This document shows, piece after piece, positions 46,039-53,818 of a stretch of DNA of 64,000 nt. Numbering within the stretch: the stretch's first letter is position 1; each line of letters opens with the position of its first letter. This DNA comes from Alteromonas australica (GTDB lineage: Bacteria > Pseudomonadota > Gammaproteobacteria > Enterobacterales > Alteromonadaceae): contig NZ_CP008849.1 of assembly GCF_000730385.1 (NCBI RefSeq), positions 930,001 through 994,000 on the forward strand, written 5' to 3'. The notes beneath the pieces were generated by a model that saw only the letters and a list, made by a program, of their open reading frames with translations, was not told the DNA's origin and made no database searches. The translations under genes were made by a program, and so were the position numbers.

Positions 46039-46112
46039 GTCAGGGACTATCAATGTTAATGGCTGAAAAACTATTGTCCTTCATAAGGTTTTTTTAACAC
46101 TAATCGTTACTC

Positions 46113-46141
46113 TTATGTAATCCGTAATAATGTAGTATACT
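46113..46141 (+). promoter_or_regulatory. Probable sigma-70 promoter for the small-gene pair
   Basis: TATACT at 46136-46141 matches the -10 box in five of six bases, with TTATGT 17 bases upstream as a weak -35. It lies 23 bases before a good ribosome-binding site (GGGGG) and the ATG at 46165. Confidence 0.45.
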
Positions 46142-46164
46142 TTCTAAACAAAAAAGGGGGATAT

Positions 46165-46518
46165 ATGGATAGCAAGCAAAAAATGTCAGCTAAAAAGATC
46201 GCCGCGCCTGTTCAACCTATGGAGGTTGCAAACTTCACCACCGCAGATGGTTTGACGGTTGAAATGAAAGGGGTGCGTGTATTCGTAACGCCCGAGCAGG
46301 GATCGTGGGATATTGTCAATGTTGGTGGTACACAGTTTATGACGGGAAGAGTCAGAAAAGCGTTTAATCCAGCGGCATCGATAATGCAAGGCCCTGTTCA
46401 ATTATCGCCCAACGAGGGGCAGATGCTTGATGACGCGTCAAAAAGCTTGAGCGCGGCACATACTAACCTTAACTCAGCAAACGAGTGTATTGAGGCATTT
46501 TTACAACAAGGACGATGA
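46165..46518 (+). CDS. Unknown 117-residue island protein
   Basis: The ATG follows AGGGGGA at good spacing. The protein has a basic N-terminus, a small beta-rich middle (ADGLTVEMKGVRVFVTPEQGSWDIVNVGG) and a helical, Ala/Ser/Asn-rich C-terminus. No signal peptide or membrane segment is present. I recognise no family. Its stop directly precedes the start of the coiled-coil gene, so the pair is one operon. Confidence 0.65.
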   Translation: MDSKQKMSAKKIAAPVQPMEVANFTTADGLTVEMKGVRVFVTPEQGSWDIVNVGGTQFMTGRVRKAFNPAASIMQGPVQLSPNEGQMLDDASKSLSAAHTNLNSANECIEAFLQQGR

Positions 46519-46779
46519 ATGTTTAAGGACATTGCAAAACTTCTCAAGACGGCGCTAACCATTGAGAAAGACACCGCGCAACTTAACGCTAACATTAAAA
46601 GCTTGGTTGAAGAGCTAAAGTACGAGCGTGAGGCTAGAATTAAGCTAGAGCACCGCATAACCCGATTAGAGGCCAAAGAAGAGGCGTTTAATCAAGTAGC
46701 GGCGATGTTGGGTAGCTCGCAACCTAACCTACCACATCATAACGGCACGTCAGACAGCAAGACGCTGCCTAAAGGGTAA
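46519..46779 (+). CDS. Unknown 86-residue coiled-coil protein
   Basis: The ATG immediately follows the TGA of the upstream gene. Residues 15-60 form a charged coiled coil with heptad-like spacing (IKSLVEELKYEREARIKLEHRITRLEAKEE). The tail is Pro/His/Ser-rich and unstructured. No family is recognised. Translational coupling suggests it partners the 117-residue protein. Confidence 0.65.
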   Translation: MFKDIAKLLKTALTIEKDTAQLNANIKSLVEELKYEREARIKLEHRITRLEAKEEAFNQVAAMLGSSQPNLPHHNGTSDSKTLPKG

Positions 46780-46793
46780 TACCAACGGCACTC

Positions 46794-46818
46794 GCTCGTA
46801 GTGCCGTTCATTTTTTCA
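46794..46818 (+). terminator. Strong intrinsic terminator after the small-gene pair
   Basis: A perfect 9-bp stem AACGGCACT/AGTGCCGTT with a 7-base loop is followed by CATTTTTTC. It closes the last transcription unit of the island. Confidence 0.85.
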
Positions 46819-47026
46819 ATGAATGGGCGCTCAAAAGCTCTTTTAACATCAATCCAATTAAAGAGTGCTAGTGGCTTTAGAGTAATTTTCGAAAATTCCA
46901 CCGCTTTCCCATAGTTTACCCCATTAAAGAGTTGAACTAAGACCTTATACTTACCCGACTAATTATCCGACTAAAGCTGATATTGTGAAAGTTATGTTAG
47001 TGAAGGCTATCGCTTGAAACGTAGGG

Positions 47027-47078
47027 AAAATGGTGGCCCCACCCTGACTTGAACAGGGGACCTGCCGATTATGAGTCG
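47027..47078. repeat. Right attachment site (direct repeat copy 2)
   Basis: This 52-bp copy is identical to 31470-31521 and lies within and just beyond the 3' half of the intact tRNA gene. The identity ends at 47078, inside the anticodon stem, where the left copy diverges into TTATC and the right copy continues as the tRNA. Confidence 0.92.
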
Positions 47079-47107
47079 GATGCTCTAACCAACTGAGCTA
47101 TGGGGCC
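47031..47107 (-). tRNA. tRNA with CAT anticodon, probably tRNA-Ile2 (lysidine)
   Basis: On the minus strand the 77-base gene starts GGCCCCATAGCTCAGTTGG and ends GGGGCCACCA with encoded CCA. It has a GGTTCAAGTC-type T-loop region (seen as CTGTTCAAGTCAG) and anticodon loop CTCATAA. CAT can mean Met or, after lysidine modification, Ile(AUA). The GGCCCC/GGGGCC acceptor stem resembles E. coli Ile2 rather than elongator Met (GGCTACG), so I favour Ile2. The gene is the target of the island, and its 3' half is rebuilt by the element. Confidence 0.88.
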
Positions 47108-47388
47108 ATTTTGAAACTTGTGATTTTAGGTACAGCGACCTAACAAGCGAGCGCAAGTATAAGCAGTTTTAAATCTCTTGTCACGTCTAGAACAGCGTAC
47201 TGTGAACAGTTTGCTTTATTTTTGTTCAGGTGCTTGCCCTTTCACCTCAATTTCATGTTAATTAAAAGCAATTCTTGACGAATAGGTAGGCGGGCTAGCA
47301 CTATTGCCTTTCGTTGTTGTCGAATCTACAGAAGCCTTTCTCTTTCTTCTTTTGCATTCATTATTTATTGCTGGGTAGTTTTTAAAAC

Positions 47389-48183
47389 ATGAATATTATA
47401 TTGCGTACTGGTGTGGTCTTCTTCTCACTACTTAGCCTATCGGCCTGTACTAAAATTGGGTTCGATAAGCGTGAGTCGGGAGAAATTCCGTTTAAACTCA
47501 TTGGCGTTGAAACGGGCGCGTGTCCATTGCAAACGCGTATTGGGCAAGACAAATGGCAACTAGATTATTTTGGCTTTTACTTAAGTAATCCTGAGGTTCG
47601 TATAGATGGCCGCTGGCAGGTGGTTAAATTCAAACAAAACGAATGGCAAACGAAAAACGTGGCATTTCTTACGTTCCATTCTCTTTGTAATCACCCTGAA
47701 AACGCCAACAGTAAGATTATATTGGACGTGTCTGATGAGTTTATGAAGTTAGCCACAAATTTACGTTTTACGCTGGGCTTACCTTTTGAACAAAACCATC
47801 AATCACCAGAGTCTTTAGCCACACCATTAAATAACAAAGCCATGTTTACCAGTGTGCAGCAGGGGCACAAGTTTATGCGCTTGGACCTTTCTCACGCAGC
47901 GTCAGACAAACAGTGGCGCTATAGTTTAGGCAGTGTAGGGTGTCATTCGGCGTCAGCAGACGAAGCGCCAGAAAAAGTGTGCGACTTCACTAACAGAGTG
48001 GAGTTTATCCTTCCTATGACCCAATTAGATACCGACCTAGCGCTGGAGATCTCTATTTCTAATATTGTTTCGCAAGTAAATTTAGATTTGCCACAAGATT
48101 GCGCGGTGCAGTCACCAGAAGCGTCGCCGTGTAATAAGCTGCTTAACAACTTATTGCATAGGCCTTGGTTGAAATGGGATTAG
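47389..48183 (+). CDS. MbnP-like lipoprotein (four-Cys metal-binding family)
   Basis: A signal peptide ends in LSLSAC, a lipobox. The mature protein shows the MbnP family pattern: FKLIGVETGACPLQTRIGQD, WQLDYFGFYLSN, LRFTLGLPFEQNHQSP, then QQGHKFMRLDL, and paired Cys in GSVGCH, KVCDF and DCAVQSPEASPC. MbnP proteins are normally encoded with the di-heme enzyme MbnH, which converts a Trp in MbnP to kynurenine for copper binding. No MbnH gene lies next to this one in the window. The start is at the only well-placed ATG before the signal. Confidence 0.8.
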   Translation: MNIILRTGVVFFSLLSLSACTKIGFDKRESGEIPFKLIGVETGACPLQTRIGQDKWQLDYFGFYLSNPEVRIDGRWQVVKFKQNEWQTKNVAFLTFHSLCNHPENANSKIILDVSDEFMKLATNLRFTLGLPFEQNHQSPESLATPLNNKAMFTSVQQGHKFMRLDLSHAASDKQWRYSLGSVGCHSASADEAPEKVCDFTNRVEFILPMTQLDTDLALEISISNIVSQVNLDLPQDCAVQSPEASPCNKLLNNLLHRPWLKWD

Positions 48184-48394
48184 TGAGGTATTTAGTTGCG
48201 TAGGTAGGCCTGTTTGCGTAAAAATACGGCCTTGGTTAACTAAATTACACTATTTGTTGAATTTGTGTTTATACTTTAGACAATAAATTCAACCAAATGC
48301 CAATATTTATATTGTCTTTAGCATGTTAAACTTTGGCGTTATTGAGTCAAATTTTACACAGATCTGAATAAGTCAGACTGGTGCGGAGAGAAGA

Positions 48395-48724
48395 ATGACA
48401 GAGAAGCCGTTCATTACTAGTGGTCGTAACACCATTATCCATAAGATTAGAAAGTTAGATTTGTTAGTCATTAATGGTGACGAGCATCCACCGATAATCG
48501 TTACTTATAAAGGCATAAAGCAGTATGAAGGGAAAATCCCTGAAAACAAACGCGAAGCCAAAATGATGGATATGGAGCTTGTTGACGTAACAACGGGCGA
48601 TGTTTTTGGTGATGAAAAAACACTACTGTTTATTCAAACCCTTAACGGTAAAGAATACAAAATAGACTACAGTAAAATTGGTACTAGTATGTTTATTAAA
48701 ATACATCAAGACAGCATTTTTTAA
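48395..48724 (+). CDS. Unknown 109-residue protein
   Basis: The ATG follows GGAGAG at correct spacing. The protein is charged and predicted beta-rich (LDLLVINGDEHPPIIVTYKGIKQYEGKI), with no signal or membrane segment. I recognise no family. It converges on the YiiX-like gene. Confidence 0.65.
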   Translation: MTEKPFITSGRNTIIHKIRKLDLLVINGDEHPPIIVTYKGIKQYEGKIPENKREAKMMDMELVDVTTGDVFGDEKTLLFIQTLNGKEYKIDYSKIGTSMFIKIHQDSIF

Positions 48725-48743
48725 GCTGTTCTGTGTTATGACG

Positions 48744-48768
48744 TGGGGGCTTAAGCAATTTGCCCCCA
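48744..48768. terminator. Possible terminator between convergent genes
   Basis: A 7-bp stem TGGGGGC/GCCCCCA with an 11-base loop that contains the stop codon of the minus-strand gene. No long T run follows on either strand, so the call is weak. Confidence 0.35.
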
Positions 48769-49410
48769 GTTGTCTGCCGATAAGCTATTAAACCCGGTTA
48801 TCAGCCTACCTTCGCCTTTTACTTGTACGTACCTGGGCTCAAAAATTGAAAATCGGCATATGTCTACCGGTGTGACTTCCGACGCATTTACCCCTGAAAT
48901 AACTCCCGCCGTTTCTAGTCCTTCTGCCACTAATTCTGAACAAAACCAACTGCTGAAGTCTTCTTGATTGTAACTGATGTTCTTAAAGATAGGGTGATCG
49001 TCTAGTGCATCAACCGCTGATCCGAATAACTGAAGCACATCATATTTTTTTCCATCCTGAGCAAACATAAAGTTGAAAAAGTCGCGTTTTCTCTCATTAA
49101 AGCGCTGTCGTGCAGTTTCACCCAGTGGCAACCACCAGATGTCGCCGTCGTAAGTATGTACCCGCTCACTGAGCCGGTTTGTCATCACGCCTTTTTTGCC
49201 TTCATATACGGTGGCTTCCATCACTTGGTTAAAGTATCTTCCACTGTCTTCGTCTCGCATTTTAGTTTGCATCACGATGGCAATGTGAGTCACCGCAGAA
49301 CGCGTAGTCAGCTTTGTCCACTTTGAAAATAGACTGTTGCCACCAAATGCAATGATGTCACCGGGGCGCATTTGCTCTCGAATCAAGTGGTAGGGTTGTT
49401 GCTCTAGCAT
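48751..49410 (-). CDS. YiiX-like permuted papain amidase
   Basis: The circularly permuted NlpC/P60 pattern is present: MRPGDIIAFGG at the start, the catalytic His in AVTHIAIVMQTK, and the later catalytic Cys in FSSWFCSELVAEGLE. These YiiX/YebB-type enzymes act on lipids or peptides, and some bind membrane lipids. There is no signal peptide, so it is probably cytoplasmic. The 219 residues fit the family. Confidence 0.82.
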   Translation of the reverse strand: MLEQQPYHLIREQMRPGDIIAFGGNSLFSKWTKLTTRSAVTHIAIVMQTKMRDEDSGRYFNQVMEATVYEGKKGVMTNRLSERVHTYDGDIWWLPLGETARQRFNERKRDFFNFMFAQDGKKYDVLQLFGSAVDALDDHPIFKNISYNQEDFSSWFCSELVAEGLETAGVISGVNASEVTPVDICRFSIFEPRYVQVKGEGRLITGFNSLSADNWGQIA

Positions 49411-49648
49411 GTTGTCTTCCCTGTTTCATAAAAGTTCAATGGTTGTATCAAAGTGTGTACAAATGCCGACAAACCGCAGGCTACAACGATTATTAAACTG
49501 CCTTTATGGGCATCTTATCGCAACGTCGCAAAAAGCGACCTTTTAACGTTTTTATAGCGTGATTATTACAAAATTTCACTAGTTTATGTTTGCGGTTACG
49601 AAAATAGGTCGTTGTCGCATACATTAAATACATCAGAGGAAATTGATT

Positions 49649-49975
49649 ATGTCTATGTCACGCCGCGTTACCTTATCTGCACTAGTTTGTATGTCGTTTG
49701 CTTTAGCTGCTGGTTCAGCAAACGCGAGGGATTATCCAAAGGAAATTGAAGGCGATCTTATTGCTGTGTGTGAAGCAATAAAGAGTGATAACCGTCTAGC
49801 CTTAATGCGCGCAGTAAAGCGCAGCCGTTTAAGCTTTCAAACCCTTAATAAAGGCTTAGTGTGTAACGGCCAAGACATGTTGACCTTTGCGCTTACACAT
49901 AATGCTTCTACCACGGGTAAACTTATTGCTCGCCGCACCAATGCCGACAGTGCCACGCTTACTGCTAAACGTTAA
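49649..49975 (+). CDS. Exported DUF3718 family protein
   Basis: The start is ATG 49649 with CAGAGGA upstream; a TTG at 49643 in frame is less likely. The signal peptide ends GSANA. The mature part has the DUF3718 pattern, with a Cys in LIAVCEAIKSDNRLALMRAVKRSRLS and a second Cys in LVCNGQDMLTFA, suggesting one disulfide in the periplasm. Function is unknown. Confidence 0.8.
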   Translation: MSMSRRVTLSALVCMSFALAAGSANARDYPKEIEGDLIAVCEAIKSDNRLALMRAVKRSRLSFQTLNKGLVCNGQDMLTFALTHNASTTGKLIARRTNADSATLTAKR

Positions 49976-50073
49976 TGACACATTACTTTGATACCATCCC
50001 TGGGCGTTGGGCTGTGCTCTGCACAGTCCCTTTTTCTCCCTAGTATCGCGTAAACTCATTAACTGTATCAAAC

Positions 50074-50865
50074 ATGATTGCATTGGTTTTTCTACAATCG
50101 GTAAGTCAGGCAACAAAGCTTGTAAGTTTGCTTTGTGATCTGGATGTTTTCGACACTATTTATCATGCCGAGAATGAGCAAGACTGTAGTGCGTTGTTGC
50201 AGCAAAATCAGAACGCTTTAAGCTTTTTACCCGTAGGTTTCGCGTCACTTTGCCCGCCTTCTTCGTGCTGGGTGGCGGTGGGCGAAACCACATCCGATGC
50301 CTTAACGGCTTTTAACCATTCTGCCCAAGGGTTTGTTCATGTGCCCTTTGATGAAAAGCAGTTGGAATGCGTCATTCAGCGCTTAACCCTTCATTGCGAA
50401 AAAGCACATCATCGCAGACAATATCAACGCTTGGTGAAGGGGCTATGCATTCAATATGGTGTGAATGAGCACGCGCTTTTGGCTACGCTTCGTCGTCAAC
50501 ACGCGCTTATTAAAGCGCCAGGTATCGTCAGTGTGAAAGCGCAAGATGGGTGGTGTTGTTTACAACCACGGGATATTAAGTGGATTGAAGCGTGTGGGGA
50601 TTATATGGAAATTCATACCCTTGATAGGCGTTTGTTAGTACGTTCAACCCTATGTCAACTGATGCAAAAGTTAGGGCATGAATATTACCTAAGGTGTAAC
50701 CGTTCGGTTGCGGTTAATCTCGACTTTGTAGATAAAATAGACAAAGTAGGGAGTCAGCTTCATGTCATATTAGATGATGGTCAGCGGTTTAAGATGAGCC
50801 GACGTTATCAAACGCCGCAATGGCATCCTACAAAAGCGGCGTCTATGCTTGCTGAACTGCAGTAA
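50074..50865 (+). CDS. LytTR-type DNA-binding regulator
   Basis: The C-terminal 100 residues form a LytTR domain (IKWIEACGDYMEIHTLDRRLLVRSTL, then YYLRCNRSVAVNLDFVDKI), a beta-rich DNA-binding fold. The N-terminal 115 residues resemble a receiver domain in shape but lack the phosphoacceptor Asp pattern and the usual Lys, so it is probably a degenerate receiver. It lies directly upstream of lrgA-lrgB in the same direction. LytSR-type regulators commonly control lrgAB. Confidence 0.83.
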   Translation: MIALVFLQSVSQATKLVSLLCDLDVFDTIYHAENEQDCSALLQQNQNALSFLPVGFASLCPPSSCWVAVGETTSDALTAFNHSAQGFVHVPFDEKQLECVIQRLTLHCEKAHHRRQYQRLVKGLCIQYGVNEHALLATLRRQHALIKAPGIVSVKAQDGWCCLQPRDIKWIEACGDYMEIHTLDRRLLVRSTLCQLMQKLGHEYYLRCNRSVAVNLDFVDKIDKVGSQLHVILDDGQRFKMSRRYQTPQWHPTKAASMLAELQ

Positions 50866-50965
50866 ACATATAATAAGACCTTTGTCCTGCTAGTATCTCG
50901 TCTGTGATATCAGTTACACTTTCCGCCTACTAATGCGCGATGTCATGCAGTAAGGGAGATAGTCG

Positions 50966-51349
50966 ATGAATAAAGCAGTAAAATGGCTGTTAGGTTGGGC
51001 CATGGTACTTTTTTGCTATTATTCTGGTGTTTTTCTTTCTGCCCATTTTGATTTAGTACTCCCAGGTACCCTAATTGGGTTGTTTTTGCTGCTAGGGGCT
51101 TTGTTTACTTTCCACATTGTTGAGCCTTTGGTTTCTACCGCCGTTGCGCCACTACTAAAACATATGTCAGTTTTATTTGTACCTGCCGTGCTTGGTGTGT
51201 CTGTGTATTGGCCCGACATTCAGCGCCATGGCATAGCGATTGTGGTTGCTGTGGTTATGTTTACTGCATTTAGCTTGGGAGTTACGGCTAAAATTGCTAG
51301 TAAATTAATGCGGCATAGACACCCGCAGGGTGAAAGGGGGAACCAGTGA
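50966..51349 (+). CDS. lrgA: CidA/LrgA family holin-like protein
   Basis: A 127-residue inner-membrane protein with four hydrophobic helices and the family sequence LPGTLIGLFLLLGALF and FVPAVLGVSVYW. CidA/LrgA proteins are holin-like and, with LrgB, are now linked to pyruvate or other metabolite transport and to autolysis control. The stop overlaps the lrgB start by 4 bases. The LytTR regulator gene lies 100 bases upstream. Confidence 0.88.
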   Translation: MNKAVKWLLGWAMVLFCYYSGVFLSAHFDLVLPGTLIGLFLLLGALFTFHIVEPLVSTAVAPLLKHMSVLFVPAVLGVSVYWPDIQRHGIAIVVAVVMFTAFSLGVTAKIASKLMRHRHPQGERGNQ

Positions 51350-52053
51350 GCGATATTCTCTCTACAACACTATCTATCACGGGCGGGGTTTGGCTAAGCC
51401 TTACCTTAATCGCCTACGCCGCTGCGCTTGTTGTGAATAAATACTGCAAAGGGCACCCGCTTGCCCATCCCCTCATTACCACTTCCGCGATAATTAGCTT
51501 GGCCCTGTTAGTGAGTCAGGTGTCGGTGACAAACTATCAAACGGCCGCAAGTTTCCTTCATTGGTTACTAGGCCCTGCAACAGTGGCATTGGCGCTACCC
51601 ATTTACCGACAATGGCATGTGCTAAAGCACTACGGTTGGCGCTTACTTCTTAGTATCGTTATTGGCGGCGTGATTGCGCCCATTACGGCATGGCTAGGGT
51701 TATGGGTAAGCAGCGCTTCCACCGCCTTACAAATGAGCATGCTGGTTAAATCCATTACTACCCCTTTGGCCATGGAAACCGCAAGCCAAATTAACGGTAT
51801 TCCCGCACTTGCCGCAGTGTTTGTCATTATGACAGGAATTGCGGGGGCAATTATGTCAACCTGGGTTTTTCAGCTGTGCAAGGTTAAGGACACCCAAGCA
51901 CAAGGGATAGCGCTTGGTACAGTGGCACACGCTGTGGGTACTGCAAAAGCATTGCAATTGGGTGATGATGTGGCTGCAATGGCAACGTTAGGCTTATGTG
52001 TCAATGGTATTGTTACTGCCATTGTGTTGCCTGTATTTTTTATTGGCTCTTAG
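51346..52053 (+). CDS. lrgB: LrgB family membrane protein
   Basis: About seven hydrophobic helices in 235 residues, with the LrgB signatures LLGPATVALALPIYRQ, VKSITTPLAMETASQINGIPALAAVFVIMTGIAGA and GTVAHAVGTAKALQ. It partners LrgA in the inner membrane. Start GTG/ATG overlap with lrgA indicates coupling. The family forms a pyruvate/hydroxy-acid-type transporter complex in some bacteria. Confidence 0.9.
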   Translation: MSDILSTTLSITGGVWLSLTLIAYAAALVVNKYCKGHPLAHPLITTSAIISLALLVSQVSVTNYQTAASFLHWLLGPATVALALPIYRQWHVLKHYGWRLLLSIVIGGVIAPITAWLGLWVSSASTALQMSMLVKSITTPLAMETASQINGIPALAAVFVIMTGIAGAIMSTWVFQLCKVKDTQAQGIALGTVAHAVGTAKALQLGDDVAAMATLGLCVNGIVTAIVLPVFFIGS

Positions 52054-52242
52054 CCATTCAGCTAAATTGCACTTACTGAGTGTGGCAAATTCCGCCAAAA
52101 GTGCTATTCCTAATAGAGCAATAACACGTCACTATAGGTGTGTTGTTATTTGGTAGCTTTAGTTACAGGCGTAAGTGCCGATAAAGTTTAAAGTGATGCG
52201 CATGACTGCGTTATCGTCAATTCAAGGTGGTGTATTCGCTCA

Positions 52243-53238
52243 ATGTTTTCTGTACTCGTCTGTGACGATTCACTGGTTGCTCGCAAGCAAGTGGCTAAAT
52301 GTTTACCGCAGGATTGGGATGTGGCGGTTCATTTTGCTAAAAATGGCCAAGAAGCCGTGACAGCGCTGAGCGAGGGGAAAGGAGATCTTCTACTACTCGA
52401 CCTAAATATGCCGGTATTAGACGGGTATGGCACGCTAGAGGCAATAAAAAATCAAGGTTTAAATACCAAGGTCATTGTTATTTCCGGTGATATACAACCG
52501 GAAGCCTATGATCGTGTTACCGCGTTAGGCGCACTCGATTTCATTCGCAAACCGGTTAATCCTAAAACCTTGAATGAAATGCTCGAAAAGCATCAAATCC
52601 GACATATTGAAGTGGAAGAGGAAGTTGAGCAAACTCCCTTAGATCCAGATATTCGCGACTGCTACCAAGAAATTACCAATATTGCGATGGGGCAGGCAGG
52701 AGATCACTTAGCTCGCATCATGAACGTATTCGTGCGTTTACCCATTCCTAATGTCAATCTTATTGAAGTGTCTGAATTGCATATGATGTTGTCAGATATT
52801 GAAAGCCATGAGCAGGTAACCGCGGTGTGTCAGGGCTTCCTAGGGCCGGGCATCAGTGGCGAAGCGCTGTGCATTTTGAGTGATTCCAGCTTTGAAGACG
52901 TGGCTAAAATACTCAATGTGGAAGGTGAGGTAGACGATCAACTACAGCTTGAACTGCTAATGGATGCCGCCAGCATACTCATTGGCACCTGCTTAAGCGG
53001 GTTAGCGGTGCAAATGGATGTGAATTTTAGTCAGGGGCATCCTATTGTCTTGGGCCAACACAGAGCCATTACAGAAATTATCAGTATGAATCAAATGCAG
53101 TGGAAACGTACCCTTGCCATTGAATTAAGCTATGGACTAGAGGGCTATAACGTACAATGCGATCTTATACTGCTCTTTACCGAAGAGTCGATGAAAACCA
53201 TGAACGCTAAGTTAGCTCACTTGTTGGAGGATATGTAA
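52243..53238 (+). CDS. Response regulator fused to CheC/CheX-like phosphatase domain
   Basis: Residues 1-120 form a receiver domain with the phosphoacceptor Asp in LLLLDLNMPVLDG, the acidic pair CDDS, Thr/Ser in VIVISGD and Lys in FIRKPVN. Residues 130-331 form a CheC-like domain with LDPDIRDCYQEITNIAMGQAGDHLARI and a second repeat QLQLELLMDAASILIGTCL. Such proteins dephosphorylate CheY-like partners in chemotaxis or related signalling. It is followed without gap (one-base overlap) by a PAS protein. Confidence 0.87.
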   Translation: MFSVLVCDDSLVARKQVAKCLPQDWDVAVHFAKNGQEAVTALSEGKGDLLLLDLNMPVLDGYGTLEAIKNQGLNTKVIVISGDIQPEAYDRVTALGALDFIRKPVNPKTLNEMLEKHQIRHIEVEEEVEQTPLDPDIRDCYQEITNIAMGQAGDHLARIMNVFVRLPIPNVNLIEVSELHMMLSDIESHEQVTAVCQGFLGPGISGEALCILSDSSFEDVAKILNVEGEVDDQLQLELLMDAASILIGTCLSGLAVQMDVNFSQGHPIVLGQHRAITEIISMNQMQWKRTLAIELSYGLEGYNVQCDLILLFTEESMKTMNAKLAHLLEDM

Positions 53239-53729
53239 TGAGCCAGCAATTAGATGAGTTATTAGAATTTCACTGGATGATGGACATGTTGCAATCCGTG
53301 GACGTGGGTATTGTCGTGTTCAATCGACAGTACCAAATTCAGGTATGGAATGGGTTCATGGAAAGTCACAGTGGTATGCTACCCAGTGAAGTCCGCGACA
53401 AATCGTTATTTGACCTCTTTCCGGCCATCAAAGAAGACTGGTTTAAGAAGAAGTCTAACCCCGTATTTGACCTAAAAACCCGCGCCTTTATGACATGGGA
53501 ACAGCGTCCATATTTATTCAAGTTTCCCAACTACCGGCCGATTACAGGTAGTGAGTCATTTATGTATCAAAATATCACGTTAACGCCGCTGACCTCGGCG
53601 ACCGGTAAGGTTGATTACGTCAGTATGATGATTTACGACATGACAGACGTGGCTGTAGGGAAAAAGCAACTTGAGGCGCTACAGGTATCAATATCAGAGG
53701 CGCAAGAGCGCAATCAATCCCTGCTATAA
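53238..53729 (+). CDS. PAS domain sensor protein
   Basis: A single PAS fold fills the protein: MLQSVDVGIVVFNRQYQIQVWNGFMESHSG opens it and YQNITLTPLTSATGKVDYVSMMIYDMTDVA closes it, followed by a short helix. No output domain (GGDEF, kinase or HTH) follows, so it probably acts through its partner. It overlaps the CheC-type response regulator gene by one base, suggesting a two-protein module. Confidence 0.85.
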   Translation: MSQQLDELLEFHWMMDMLQSVDVGIVVFNRQYQIQVWNGFMESHSGMLPSEVRDKSLFDLFPAIKEDWFKKKSNPVFDLKTRAFMTWEQRPYLFKFPNYRPITGSESFMYQNITLTPLTSATGKVDYVSMMIYDMTDVAVGKKQLEALQVSISEAQERNQSLL

Positions 53730-53818
53730 AGTGCATCAAAAAGTGCGCTCAACTCACAGTTAATTTTATTCACGTTTTTTATTCGGCTCTAATAGGGTAC
53801 CGAATTGCGGGAGTTCCT

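Larger units (their letters stand above)
31470..47078. mobile_element. tRNA-integrated genomic island with RM-RT defence operon
   Basis: A 15.6 kb element lies between perfect 52-bp direct repeats derived from the tRNA gene at its right end. It contains a tyrosine integrase beside the left repeat, an AlpA-like regulator, an overlapping operon of unknown genes, a LAGLIDADG-type protein, a type I restriction-modification operon containing a reverse transcriptase, and small genes of unknown role. No phage structural, relaxase or conjugation gene is visible. It is therefore a non-self-transmissible integrative island or a satellite-like element that may move with a helper. Confidence 0.88.

Noticed and set aside
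31470..47078. Whether the island is a prophage
   Set aside because: An integrase and AlpA are present but no capsid, tail, terminase, lysis or replication gene is recognisable, so a phage satellite or integrative island fits better.
47031..47107. Elongator tRNA-Met
   Set aside because: The CAT anticodon allows it, but the GGCCCC acceptor stem fits the lysidine-modified Ile2 better; the choice is not certain without the rest of the tRNA set.
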